NCBI RefSeq assembly: GCF_004103755.1
Contig: NZ_CP035283.1
Location: forward strand, 1,488,001 to 1,552,000
Direction: 5' to 3'
Length of the DNA: 64,000 nucleotides
DNA from: Caproiciproducens sp. NJN-50
GTDB taxonomy: Bacteria > Bacillota > Clostridia > Oscillospirales > Acutalibacteraceae
Within the stretch, counting starts at the first letter, position 1. Each line of letters starts with the position of its first letter. The notes below the pieces were generated by a model. It was not told where the DNA came from. It saw nothing but the letters and a program-made list of their open reading frames with translations, and searched no databases. Positions 32,599 to 41,180 of this stretch are shown piece by piece. Made by a program: the position numbers and the translations under genes.

Positions 32599-33194
32599 CT
32601 TTCTCGGTTGGCGGCTGCCGGATCACTTTCAGCTATTTCTTTTTTGCTCTTGTGGCCCTGCTGCTTCTGTTTGACAGAAGCGGTGTGGCCGCCGCGGGCC
32701 TGGCAGCGGCGGCCCTTCATGAATGCAGCCATCTTGGGGTGATGTACGCTTTCAAAAGTCTGCCGGAGGAAATCCGGTTCAATATATTTGGGATTGATAT
32801 TGTCCGGAATTCCAGGCCGGACCGCGGATATTGGAAGGATGCAGTCGTGTCGCTGTCCGGGCCCGCGGCCAATTTGCTGGCGGCGGGCTTGTTTTATGTG
32901 TTCCGCAGTGCGGCGGACAGAAATATGATGTTGGCAAATTTCACTTTGTTCCTTTTTAATATTTTGCCGATCGAGCCGTTGGATGGGGGACAGGCTCTGT
33001 ACGCGCTTTTGTGCCTGCGCTGGGAACCGTCCGCCGCATGCCGTGCAGTCGGAATCGTCTCGTTCCTTTTTCTTGCGCCTCTTTCCGCCGTGGGATTTTT
33101 GACGCTGTTTCACTCCCCGGGGAATTATACTCTTTTGCTGGTCTGCATCTACCTGATGTGTTTGCTGGTCTTTAAACGGGGAAAATATTTTTGA
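32595..33194 (+). CDS. M50 intramembrane metalloprotease (SpoIVFB-like)
   Basis: 199-residue site-2-protease-family membrane enzyme. The zinc motif HExxH is ALHECSHLGV (about residue 42) and the third ligand is in LPIEPLDGGQAL. Membrane segments flank both, and no CBS or PDZ domain is present, as in short SpoIVFB relatives that process pro-sigma-K in the mother cell. The assignment to sporulation is by family and by the upstream coupled membrane gene; other substrates are possible. Confidence 0.82.
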   Translation: MTFSVGGCRITFSYFFFALVALLLLFDRSGVAAAGLAAAALHECSHLGVMYAFKSLPEEIRFNIFGIDIVRNSRPDRGYWKDAVVSLSGPAANLLAAGLFYVFRSAADRNMMLANFTLFLFNILPIEPLDGGQALYALLCLRWEPSAACRAVGIVSFLFLAPLSAVGFLTLFHSPGNYTLLLVCIYLMCLLVFKRGKYF

Positions 33195-33214
33195 GCCCCG
33201 CAAAAGAAAAAATG

Positions 33215-33243
33215 TTGCGCTGTCTGGAGGAATGTGGTATGAT
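33215..33243 (+). promoter_or_regulatory. Promoter of rplS
   Basis: TTGCGC (33215-33220), 17-base spacer, TATGAT (33238-33243), directly before the rplS leader. Confidence 0.6.
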
Positions 33244-33249
33244 AATACG

Positions 33250-33350
33250 GTATTTGAGATCCGTCGGAGCGATCTGATGGGATTCAACGCCTGATACCAG
33301 GGCTTGAAACGGACAGTCCTCTGCCTCCGGCATGAATGTCTGAAATTTAG
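33250..33350 (+). ncRNA. Putative L19 leader (ribosomal protein autoregulatory 5'UTR)
   Basis: About 115 bases of GC-rich, self-complementary sequence lie between the promoter and the rplS SD (AGGAGG at about 33351). Position, length and spacing match the L19 leader described upstream of rplS in Firmicutes. I could not align it to the consensus, so the class is inferred from context. Confidence 0.5.
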
Positions 33351-33362
33351 GAGGATAATATA

Positions 33363-33707
33363 ATGGATGCATTAAAGACGATTGCACAGGACTCTACCAA
33401 AACGGAGCTGCCCGTCTTTCAGATCGGCGATACCGTGCGGGTGGACGTGAACATCCGCGAAGGCGAACGGGAGAGAATTCAGGCTTTTGAAGGCACTGTT
33501 GTCGCCCGTAAAGGTTCCGGGGTTGGGGAGACATTCACCGTCCGCCGCGTTTCCTACGGCGTGGGCGTGGAAAGGGTCTTTCCGCTGCATTCTCCCAATG
33601 TAAAGGGAATCACGGTGATCCGCAGCGGCCGTGTCCGCCGTGCAAAACTGTATTACCTGCGCGGCAGGGTAGGCAAAGCGGCGAAGGTCAAGGGCAAGAT
33701 TCAGTAA
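33363..33707 (+). CDS. rplS: 50S ribosomal protein L19
   Basis: 114-residue protein of the 30S-50S interface. PVFQIGDTVRVDVNIREGERERIQAFEGTV is recognisable L19 (split here as PVFQIGDTVRV and GERERIQAFEGTVVA), followed by FTVRRVSYGVGVERVFPLHS and RRAKLYYLRGRVGKAAK. It has its own promoter and leader and a terminator immediately downstream. In Firmicutes rplS often precedes lepB and rbgA, as here. Confidence 0.98.
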   Translation: MDALKTIAQDSTKTELPVFQIGDTVRVDVNIREGERERIQAFEGTVVARKGSGVGETFTVRRVSYGVGVERVFPLHSPNVKGITVIRSGRVRRAKLYYLRGRVGKAAKVKGKIQ

Positions 33708-33731
33708 GTGAATTGATAACGGCGCTTGAGA

Positions 33732-33757
33732 AGGGACATTTCGGTGTCCCTTTTTTG
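33732..33757 (+). terminator. Intrinsic terminator of rplS
   Basis: AGGGACA and TGTCCCT with a 6-base loop, then T6. Confidence 0.88.
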
Positions 33758-33780
33758 TTCTTTTGATCGGAGGAAATGGT

Positions 33781-34356
33781 ATGAAGGACGAACCGGAAGC
33801 CGGCCGGAAAGAGGAAGCCGTCCGAAACAGTGTGGCGGAGAATTGCTACGAGTGGGTGGAGGCTTTGATGATTTCCCTGGCCGTTATTATGGTCTTTTTT
33901 GTTTTTCTGTTCCGTGTCAATATTGTTGTGGACGGGGATTCCATGAAGCCGAATTTTCACGACGGGAACAGGGTGCTGGTGTCCTGCGTGAACGGCGGCC
34001 TTTCTCAGGGAGACGTCGTTGTCATCGATGAACATGGAACGGGGCTCAAAGAGCGAATCATCAAGCGAGTCATCGCGACCGGGGGGCAGACGGTCGATAT
34101 CGATTTCACAACCGGAGTCGTTTCGGTGGATGGAAAAGAACTCGATGAGTCGGCGTATATCAAAAACGGAATTACAAAAGATCAGTATGACGTCACGTTT
34201 CCCCGGAAAGTGCCGGACGGCCATATTTTCGTTCTGGGTGACAATCGGACGATTTCCGAGGACAGCCGGTTTGAAGAGGTAGGAATGATCGACTGCAGAT
34301 ATGTCGTCGGAAAGGTAATCTTTCTTTTGAATCCGTTCCATTCGGTTGTGGAATAG
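33781..34356 (+). CDS. lepB: Signal peptidase I (first copy)
   Basis: 191-residue membrane-bound S26 protease that removes signal peptides. An N-terminal membrane anchor (ALMISLAVIMVFFVFLFRV) is followed by the catalytic Ser in VVDGDSMKPNF and the Lys in KERIIKRVIATGG, then the box VLGDNRTISEDSR. ATG 33781 has GGAGG at 33769. A second, clearly related copy follows 35 bases downstream. Confidence 0.95.
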   Translation: MKDEPEAGRKEEAVRNSVAENCYEWVEALMISLAVIMVFFVFLFRVNIVVDGDSMKPNFHDGNRVLVSCVNGGLSQGDVVVIDEHGTGLKERIIKRVIATGGQTVDIDFTTGVVSVDGKELDESAYIKNGITKDQYDVTFPRKVPDGHIFVLGDNRTISEDSRFEEVGMIDCRYVVGKVIFLLNPFHSVVE

Positions 34357-34391
34357 TGCGGTACTTGACCTGACAAGGAGCTGACTTTCCG

Positions 34392-34973
34392 TTGAAAAAA
34401 GCGGAACCGGAAACTGAAAAAAAGAAAAAGCCGTTTGACATTGCCGCTTTTGCCGCGAATTGCTATGAATGGATGGAGGCGCTGATCACTTCCCTGATCA
34501 TTGTCGTGATCCTGTTTTCGTTCGCGATGAGAATCGTCAGCGTCAGCGGCCCATCCATGCTCCCGACTCTTCATTCCGATGACAGGGTCCTTCTTTTCAG
34601 TCAGTTTTATAAGCCGAGGCAGGGCGATGTCGTTGTGATCACCCATACGCAGGGGCTTTCGGAACCGATTATTAAACGCGTGATCGCGCTGGAAAATCAG
34701 GCGGTCGATATCGATTTTCAATCGGGCACTGTGATCGTCGACGGAAAACGGCTGGATGAGTCCCGTTATATCCAGAACGGAATCACCACACAGGCTTCCG
34801 ATTACCGGTTCCCGCTGACTGTGCCGAAAGGCTGCGTGTTTGTTCTGGGCGACAACCGTCCCGTTTCCAATGACAGCCGCAGCAGCGATGTGGGAATGGT
34901 GGACCAGCGCTTTATTCTTGGCAAGGCGGAATGGGTTGTTTATCCGTTTGACCGCTTCGGAAAAATCAACTAA
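34392..34973 (+). CDS. lepB: Signal peptidase I (second copy)
   Basis: 193-residue paralogue of the preceding gene, with the same order of features: membrane anchor ALITSLIIVVILFSFAM, catalytic Ser in VSGPSMLPTLHSDD, Lys in EPIIKRVIALENQ, and VLGDNRPVSNDSRSSDVG. TTG 34392 is the start, with AAGGAG upstream. The anchors and the segment ANCYEWMEALITSL resemble the first copy (ENCYEWVEALMISL), showing tandem duplication. Both catalytic dyads are intact, so both should be active. Confidence 0.94.
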   Translation: MKKAEPETEKKKKPFDIAAFAANCYEWMEALITSLIIVVILFSFAMRIVSVSGPSMLPTLHSDDRVLLFSQFYKPRQGDVVVITHTQGLSEPIIKRVIALENQAVDIDFQSGTVIVDGKRLDESRYIQNGITTQASDYRFPLTVPKGCVFVLGDNRPVSNDSRSSDVGMVDQRFILGKAEWVVYPFDRFGKIN

Positions 34974-34985
34974 GGGGGAAGTTCC

Positions 34986-35852
34986 ATGCAGCAAAGCCCG
35001 CCGATCCAGTGGTTCCCGGGCCATATGGCCAAAACCAAAAGGCAGTTGGAAAAGGATATCAGGCTGGTCGATGCGGTAGCGGAGATTCTGGACGCCAGAA
35101 TTCCGGTGAGCAGCCGAAACCCGGATCTGGACCGTCTGACCAAGGGAAAGCCGCGAATGGTTCTTTTAAACAAAGCCGATCTCGCGGACCCGGCTTCGAC
35201 TAAGAGATGGATCGCTTTTTTGGGCGAACGCGGTTTGAAGGCAATCGCCGTGGACTGCCATACGGGAAGCGGGCTGAACGGTTTTCTTCCGCTGGCCGGG
35301 AAAATCCTTGCGGACCGGCTGGAGGCATGGAAAGCGAAGGGAATGCCGGGGCGCAGAGTCCGGATCCTTGTCGCCGGAATCCCCAATGTGGGAAAGAGCT
35401 CGCTGATCAACCGTCTTTCCCGAAACAGCCGCGCATCCGTTGAGGACAGGCCCGGCGTCACCCGCAGCAGCCAGTGGTTTCCCGTGGGCAAAGAGATGGA
35501 GATCCTCGACACCCCCGGAATCCTTTGGCCAAAGTTTGATGATCCGGCCGTTGGAGAACGCTTGGCGTTCACCGGGGCGATCAAGGATGAAATTCTCGAT
35601 ACGGAAACCCTCGCCTGCCGGCTGCTGGAGGTTTTGCGTGACGATTATGCGGGGCTTTTGGCCCGAAGATATCGTTTGGAAAATGAAATGTCCGACCTGA
35701 GCGGCGGTCGGCTGCTGGAGCTGATCGGCAGAAAGCGCGGAATGCTCGTCGGCGGGGGAGAAGTTGACACGGAACGGGCGTCCATCATGCTTCTGGACGA
35801 GTTCCGAGCCGGAAAAATCGGCAGAATTACGCTGGAGAAAGCCGATGAATAA
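34986..35852 (+). CDS. rbgA: Ribosome biogenesis GTPase RbgA/YlqF
   Basis: 288-residue circularly permuted GTPase required for late 50S assembly. The permuted motif order is visible: G4 LLNKADL (about residue 60), then G1 GIPNVGKSSLINRL (about 130), then G3 DTPGILWPK. IQWFPGHMAKTKRQL at the N-terminus is the family hallmark. The C-terminal helical RNA-binding domain contains RKRGMLVGGGEVDTERAS. It overlaps rnhB by 8 bases. Confidence 0.97.
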   Translation: MQQSPPIQWFPGHMAKTKRQLEKDIRLVDAVAEILDARIPVSSRNPDLDRLTKGKPRMVLLNKADLADPASTKRWIAFLGERGLKAIAVDCHTGSGLNGFLPLAGKILADRLEAWKAKGMPGRRVRILVAGIPNVGKSSLINRLSRNSRASVEDRPGVTRSSQWFPVGKEMEILDTPGILWPKFDDPAVGERLAFTGAIKDEILDTETLACRLLEVLRDDYAGLLARRYRLENEMSDLSGGRLLELIGRKRGMLVGGGEVDTERASIMLLDEFRAGKIGRITLEKADE

Positions 35853-36471
35853 AATGGTTGACTGGCATTTCTATGAAAATGCGGCCCGGCGGGACGGTCT
35901 TTCGCTGGTCTGCGGGATCGACGAGGCGGGCCGCGGCCCGCTGGCGGGGCCCGTGTTTGCCGCCGCGGTGATTTTTCCGCCTCATATCCGGATCGAGGGT
36001 CTGAACGATTCCAAAAAACTGACGCCTAAAAGACGCGAAGAGCTTTACGGCGTCATTTTGCAGACCGCTCTGGCTTACGGGATCGGCTTTGCGTCGGAGG
36101 ATGAGATCGACAAAGTCAATATTCTGCAGGCGACCTTTCTTGCAATGCGGCGGGCATTCGACAGATTGCAGCTCAGACCGGACTGCGCGCTGGTGGACGG
36201 AAACCGGATGCCGGACCTCGGTGTGGAAACTCGCCTGATCGTCAAGGGCGATTCCCTTTCCGCCAGCATTGCGGCGGCGTCCATCCTTGCCAAGGTCAGC
36301 CGCGACCGGGTCATGTGCCAAATCGATGAAATTTACCCCGGCTATGGGTTCGCCAAGCACAAGGGATACGGAACCAGCCTACATAGGGAGATGCTCCGAA
36401 AAATGGGGCCCTGCCCGGTGCACCGCAGAACTTTTCTGAAAAAAATTCTGGCGGGATATGGGAATGAATAA
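35845..36471 (+). CDS. rnhB: Ribonuclease HII
   Basis: 208-residue enzyme that cleaves RNA in RNA-DNA hybrids and at misincorporated ribonucleotides. The DEDD active site is present: GIDEAGRGPLAGP supplies Asp and Glu, CALVDGNRM the third acid and ASILAKVSRDRVM the fourth. GYGFAKHKGYGT is the usual C-terminal block. ATG 35845 was chosen: GGAGAAAG lies just upstream, and it fits the short overlap with rbgA. Confidence 0.97.
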   Translation: MNKMVDWHFYENAARRDGLSLVCGIDEAGRGPLAGPVFAAAVIFPPHIRIEGLNDSKKLTPKRREELYGVILQTALAYGIGFASEDEIDKVNILQATFLAMRRAFDRLQLRPDCALVDGNRMPDLGVETRLIVKGDSLSASIAAASILAKVSRDRVMCQIDEIYPGYGFAKHKGYGTSLHREMLRKMGPCPVHRRTFLKKILAGYGNE

Positions 36472-36835
36472 CGGGCTGGGGCCTCTTGGGGAAACATATG
36501 CTGCGGAATATCTGCGGAAGCAGGGCTTTCAGATCCTGGAACGGAACTACCGGAGCAGATTCGGGGAAATCGACATAATCGCGGAAAACGGCCAATATAT
36601 TGTATTTGCCGAAGTCAAGACGCGGAGGGCGTCCTCCCTTGCCGAGCCGGAAGAGGCCGTCACGCCGGGAAAACAGAAGAAGATTGCCAAGACCGCTTTG
36701 CTGTATTTGCAGAAACATCCCACCCGGCTTCAGCCGAGATTTGACGTAATCGGGATTGTAGCGGCGGGAACCGGTTCAGCAGTGCAGTCTCTGCGCCACG
36801 TCAAAGATGCATTCAGTTACCCGTCCTATTATTGA
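36458..36835 (+). CDS. YraN/UPF0102 family endonuclease-fold protein
   Basis: 125-residue protein of the PD-(D/E)xK-like UPF0102 family. GETYAAEYLRKQGFQILERNYRSRFGEIDIIAENG and IVFAEVKTRR contain the restriction-endonuclease-like D...ExK residues. The function is not settled; it is often next to rnhB in Firmicutes, as here (14-base overlap). Confidence 0.92.
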   Translation: MGMNNGLGPLGETYAAEYLRKQGFQILERNYRSRFGEIDIIAENGQYIVFAEVKTRRASSLAEPEEAVTPGKQKKIAKTALLYLQKHPTRLQPRFDVIGIVAAGTGSAVQSLRHVKDAFSYPSYY

Positions 36836-36881
36836 GAATTTGAAATGACCGGACCGATCGTTCCGGCAAGGGGGAACCGAA

Positions 36882-38381
36882 ATGAACTACCATTCTACCA
36901 GAAGCCGCGCAGGGGCGGTGATTTCCGCTCAGGCCATCGCGCAGGGACTCTGTGGGGACGGCGGCCTTTTTGTCCCGGAGCAGTTTCCGGCCGTGAGCGG
37001 CGAAGAACTTGAGAAAATGCAAAAGGAAAGCTATCAGAGGCGCGCCGAACGCATCCTCTCCAAATATCTGACCGACTTTTCAAAGGAAGAAATCAGGGAC
37101 TGCGTATCGAAGGCGTATCGCTCGGAACGCTTTCCGGGCGGGCCGGCGCCGGTTGTCAGGGCGGGCGGCGGCGTTTCGTTTCTGGAGCTATGGCATGGCC
37201 CCACCTGCGCGTTCAAGGATATGGCTTTGCAGATTCTTCCTCATCTGCTGACAAAGTCGCTGAAAAAAATCGGAACCGGCCGGAAGGCTCTCATCCTTGT
37301 CGCGACCTCCGGCGATACCGGGAAAGCCGCGCTGGAAGGGTTTCAGGATGTTCCGGAGACCGAAATCCTTGTTTTTTATCCAAAGGACGGAGTCAGCCGG
37401 ATGCAGGAACGGCAGATGCTCACGCAGGAGGGAAAAAATGTTGCCGTCTGCGCGGTGGAGGGGAACTTCGACGACGCGCAGACCGGGGTCAAACAGATTT
37501 TCGGAGATCGGAAGATACGGGAGCGCCTTGCGGAAAGAGGCCTGATGTTTTCCAGCGCCAACTCCATCAACTGGGGCAGGCTGCTGCCGCAGATTGTTTA
37601 TTACTTCTCGGCTTACTGCGATCTGTGCGCCGCCGGGGAGATCAGGCGGGGAGAGCCGGTCAACTTTGCCGTCCCTACAGGAAATTTCGGCGACATTCTC
37701 GCCGCGTATTACGCGAAAAAAATGGGGCTTCCGGTCAAAAAACTGATTTGCGCCTCCAATTCCAACAATGTGCTGACGGATTTTCTCACCACGGGTGTTT
37801 ACAGCCGGAACCGCAAGTTTTATACTACGATTTCCCCTTCGATGGACATTCTGGTTTCCAGCAACCTGGAGCGGCTTCTGTACGATCTGACGGGCCGGAA
37901 TGCGGAACAGGTCGCGGGCTGGATGAACCGGCTGAATGAAACCGGCGAATACCGTGTGGATGAGAAGACCCTCGCGAAAATCAGGGAACTTTTCCATGCG
38001 GGATTCTGCGGCGACGGAGAGACCCGTGAAGAAATCAAATCGCTGTTTCAAAGCAAAAATTATCTGTGCGATCCGCACACGAGCGTGGCCGCCCGCGTTT
38101 ATCGGGAGTATCGGGACAAAACGGGCGACGATACCCCGACAGTAATCGTTTCCACCGCAAGCCCGTACAAGTTCGCTTCGGAAGTCCTGAAGGCCCTGGG
38201 CGAGGATATTCCGGGCGAAAATGAATTTGCCGCCGTCAAGCGCCTCTCCGCACTGACCGGGGCCTCGGTTCCGGCGCCGATCGCCGCGCTGGAATCGAAG
38301 ACGGTCCGCTTTTCCTATTCCTGTAAAAAGGAAGAGATGAGCGGGACCGTGCTGAAACTGACGGATTCAAAATTTGTCTGA
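36882..38381 (+). CDS. thrC: Threonine synthase
   Basis: 499-residue PLP enzyme converting O-phosphohomoserine to threonine. The PLP lysine is in WHGPTCAFKDMALQ, the phosphate-binding loop in VATSGDTGKAALEG, and SSANSINWGRLLPQIVYY is diagnostic for the long thrC type. AAGGGGGAA precedes ATG 36882. No thrA/thrB neighbours are seen, so it is a stand-alone pathway gene in this window. Confidence 0.97.
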   Translation: MNYHSTRSRAGAVISAQAIAQGLCGDGGLFVPEQFPAVSGEELEKMQKESYQRRAERILSKYLTDFSKEEIRDCVSKAYRSERFPGGPAPVVRAGGGVSFLELWHGPTCAFKDMALQILPHLLTKSLKKIGTGRKALILVATSGDTGKAALEGFQDVPETEILVFYPKDGVSRMQERQMLTQEGKNVAVCAVEGNFDDAQTGVKQIFGDRKIRERLAERGLMFSSANSINWGRLLPQIVYYFSAYCDLCAAGEIRRGEPVNFAVPTGNFGDILAAYYAKKMGLPVKKLICASNSNNVLTDFLTTGVYSRNRKFYTTISPSMDILVSSNLERLLYDLTGRNAEQVAGWMNRLNETGEYRVDEKTLAKIRELFHAGFCGDGETREEIKSLFQSKNYLCDPHTSVAARVYREYRDKTGDDTPTVIVSTASPYKFASEVLKALGEDIPGENEFAAVKRLSALTGASVPAPIAALESKTVRFSYSCKKEEMSGTVLKLTDSKFV

Positions 38382-38392
38382 GGACGTGCGCC

Positions 38393-39085
38393 ATGTCACT
38401 GTTTGCAATCGCCGACCTTCATCTTTCCCTCGGCTCCGACAAACCGATGGATGTTTTTGAAGGCTGGCAGGGTTATACGGAGCGCCTTCGCAAGAACTGG
38501 CGCTCCGTGGTCCGGGAAGAGGACACCGTCGTGATCGCCGGGGACATCTCTTGGGCTATGAAACTGGAGGATTCCGTGAAAGACTTCCGCTTTATCCACG
38601 ATCTGCCGGGACGGAAGCTGATCCTTAAGGGAAACCACGATTACTGGTGGTCCACACGGCAGAAGATAGAGAAGTTTTTCGATGCGAACGGTTTCAAAGA
38701 TTTTGAAATTGTCCACAACAGCGCGGCTGCGGTCGGGGACAGAGCCGTATGCGGCACGCGGGGCTGGCTTTACAATGCCGAAAGCCAGCAGGATAAGAAA
38801 ATTGTCAGCCGGGAGGCGGGCCGGCTGAACGCTTCGCTTGACGACGCCAAGCGGCGGGGACTGAAACCGATTGTATTTCTGCACTATCCGCCCGTCTACG
38901 ACGGAAATGAGTGCGGGGAGATTCTTGATATCCTTGAAGACAATAAAATCAGCGATTGCTACTTCGGCCATATTCACGGCAGCCTTGCGGCAAAGCGGGC
39001 GCCGGTCGGGGAATACAGGGGAATCCGCATGCATCTGATCTCCTGCGACTATCTTGGATTTATGCCGGTTTTGGTAAATGAATAA
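38393..39085 (+). CDS. Metallophosphoesterase
   Basis: 230-residue calcineurin-like phosphoesterase. Metal-binding blocks are in order: IADLHLSLG (DxH), VIAGDISWAM (GDxx), LKGNHDYWW (GNHD), VFLHYPPVY (H) and CYFGHIHGS (GHxH). The substrate is unknown; this soluble subfamily is common in clostridia. It starts 11 bases after thrC. Confidence 0.93.
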   Translation: MSLFAIADLHLSLGSDKPMDVFEGWQGYTERLRKNWRSVVREEDTVVIAGDISWAMKLEDSVKDFRFIHDLPGRKLILKGNHDYWWSTRQKIEKFFDANGFKDFEIVHNSAAAVGDRAVCGTRGWLYNAESQQDKKIVSREAGRLNASLDDAKRRGLKPIVFLHYPPVYDGNECGEILDILEDNKISDCYFGHIHGSLAAKRAPVGEYRGIRMHLISCDYLGFMPVLVNE

Positions 39086-39175
39086 ATTAAAAACATTTCA
39101 GCGAAAGGTAGAAACTTTACTCTCCATGTGATATAATGACTTCGATAATCGCAGATTTGCAGGAGGAAATAGAAA

Positions 39176-40468
39176 ATGAGTTTAAAATCAACCACCCAGG
39201 TGGAAAAGAACCGTTATCAGCTGGAGGTTCTTGTGGATGCGGAAGAATTCGAAAAAGCCGTGGATGCGGCATATCATAAAGAAAGCAAAAAAATAGCGAT
39301 TCCAGGGTTTCGCAAAGGGAAAGCGCCCCGCAAATTCGTCGAAAAATATTATGGGGAAAACGTATTTTATGATGAAGCGATCAATTCCGTTTACCCCGAT
39401 GCGCTCGACAAAGCGATTCATGAAGCAAAACTTAAGATGATTGAGGATAAAATCGACTTTGATCTGGTTTCCGCCGGCAAGGAAGGGCTTGTGTTTAAAG
39501 CGACGATCACCACGAAGCCGGAAGTGGAAATGGAAGACTGCAAGGGAATCCCGGTCACCAAAAAGATCGCCGAGGTGACCGATGCCGATGTCGATGCTGA
39601 AATCGAAAAGATCCGCGACCGCAATTCCAGAATGATCACGGTGGAAGACAGGGAGGCTCAGGATGGCGACACGGTTGTCCTTGATTTCGACGGTTCCGTC
39701 GACGGCAAGGCGTTCTCCGGAGGCAAGGCGGAAAACTACAGTCTGCAGCTCGGCTCCGGTCAGTTTATCCCGGGTTTTGAAGACCAGGTCATCGGACATA
39801 AAACAGGCGAAGAGTTTGACGTAAATGTAAAATTCCCGGACGATTACGGCGTGAAGGAACTTGAGGGCAAGGATGCGGTTTTCAAAATCAAGCTGCATGA
39901 AATTAAAGTGAAGGAACTTCCGAAGGTCGACGATGATTTCGTCAAGGATGTCAGCGAATTCGACACGCTGGACGCATATCGCGCGGACATTCGTGAAAAG
40001 CTTGCAAAAGCAAGAGAAGAAAAGGCAAAGGACGATCTGGACAATAAGTTGATCGATGCGGTTGTGTCCAGACTGAAAGCCGAGATTCCTGAAGCGATGT
40101 TTGAAAACAGAATCAACGACGACGTGCGGGATTTCAGTTATCGCCTGCAGTCGCAAGGGCTGAATCTCGACACCTATATGAAATACACCGGTCAGAATAA
40201 AGACTCGATCCGCAATCAGTTCCGTCCGCAGGCGGAGCGTCAGGTAAAGCTGCGTCTTGCGCTTGAAAAGATTGTAGAACTGGAAAAAATTGTTCCTTCC
40301 GACGAAGACATTGAGAAGGAATACGCCAAACTGGCTGAAAATTACAAGATGGATGCCGACAAGGTGAAATCTTTCGTCCGTAAAGAAGATCTCGCGGAGG
40401 ATCTCGCAGTGGAGAAGGCTTTTGACCTGGTGCGCGACAGCGCCGTGGTTGCGGAAGAAAGGGAATAA
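39176..40468 (+). CDS. tig: Trigger factor
   Basis: 430-residue ribosome-bound chaperone and peptidyl-prolyl isomerase. The N-terminal ribosome-binding loop IPGFRKGKAPRKFVEKYYG carries the GFRxGKxP signature. The FKBP-type PPIase domain (DGDTVVLDFDGSVDGKAF to GYxxKEL) spans about residues 160-240, and the C-terminal helical domain follows. A -10-like TATAAT lies at 39132-39137. The order tig-clpP-clpX-lon is classical in Firmicutes. Confidence 0.98.
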   Translation: MSLKSTTQVEKNRYQLEVLVDAEEFEKAVDAAYHKESKKIAIPGFRKGKAPRKFVEKYYGENVFYDEAINSVYPDALDKAIHEAKLKMIEDKIDFDLVSAGKEGLVFKATITTKPEVEMEDCKGIPVTKKIAEVTDADVDAEIEKIRDRNSRMITVEDREAQDGDTVVLDFDGSVDGKAFSGGKAENYSLQLGSGQFIPGFEDQVIGHKTGEEFDVNVKFPDDYGVKELEGKDAVFKIKLHEIKVKELPKVDDDFVKDVSEFDTLDAYRADIREKLAKAREEKAKDDLDNKLIDAVVSRLKAEIPEAMFENRINDDVRDFSYRLQSQGLNLDTYMKYTGQNKDSIRNQFRPQAERQVKLRLALEKIVELEKIVPSDEDIEKEYAKLAENYKMDADKVKSFVRKEDLAEDLAVEKAFDLVRDSAVVAEERE

Positions 40469-40571
40469 CCGGAAAGAGACAGCCGGCGCAGCAAAAAGAT
40501 GCCGGAGAGCGGAATAAATCATCTGATTCCGCCAATGCTCTATTATTGCCGGCCACTGGAGGGATTGAGAA

Positions 40572-41171
40572 ATGAGCAGTTTAGTGCCCTATGTAATTGA
40601 ACAAACGAATCGCGGAGAGCGCTCGTACGATATTTTTTCCCGTCTGCTGAACGACAGGATCGTCATGCTGACGGACGAAGTGAATGATGCGACCTCCAGC
40701 TTGGTAGTCGCCCAGTTGCTTTATTTGGAGGGCCAGGACCCGGCCAAGGATATCAGCCTTTATATCAACAGTCCGGGGGGGTCCGTTACTGCCGGCCTTG
40801 CGATCTACGACACCATGCAGTATGTAAAATGCGACGTATCCACCATCTGTATGGGGATGGCCGCCAGCATGGGAGCGTTTCTGCTCACGGCGGGCGCGAA
40901 AGGGAAGCGCTATGCGCTGCCCAACAGCGACATCATGATTCATCAGCCGAGCGGCGGCACGCAGGGTCAGGCAACGGATATTAAAATTCAGGCGGATCAC
41001 ATGCTGCACATCAAGAAAAAGTTGAATGAAATTCTGTCGGAACGCACCGGGCAGCCACTCGAGGTCATTATGAAGGATACCGAACGCGATAATTTTATGA
41101 CTGCGGAGGAAGCGGTTCGGTATGGATTGATTGACAAGGTGATACAAGGTCATCAAGACTCGATGAAATAG
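40572..41171 (+). CDS. clpP: ATP-dependent Clp protease proteolytic subunit
   Basis: 199-residue serine protease forming the ClpP barrel. The catalytic Ser is in CMGMAASMGAFLL and the His in IMIHQPSGGTQGQATD; the Asp follows in ERTGQPLEVIMKDTERDNFM. SLVPYVIEQTNRGERSYDIFSRLL-type start (split: SLVPYVIEQ, GERSYDIFSRLL) is typical, with a short propeptide at most. It lies 9 bases before clpX. Confidence 0.98.
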   Translation: MSSLVPYVIEQTNRGERSYDIFSRLLNDRIVMLTDEVNDATSSLVVAQLLYLEGQDPAKDISLYINSPGGSVTAGLAIYDTMQYVKCDVSTICMGMAASMGAFLLTAGAKGKRYALPNSDIMIHQPSGGTQGQATDIKIQADHMLHIKKKLNEILSERTGQPLEVIMKDTERDNFMTAEEAVRYGLIDKVIQGHQDSMK

Positions 41172-41180
41172 GGTGATAAA

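Noticed and set aside
39132..39137. Complete tig promoter
   Set aside because: Only the -10 TATAAT is convincing; no -35 at 16-18 bases, so not listed as a promoter.
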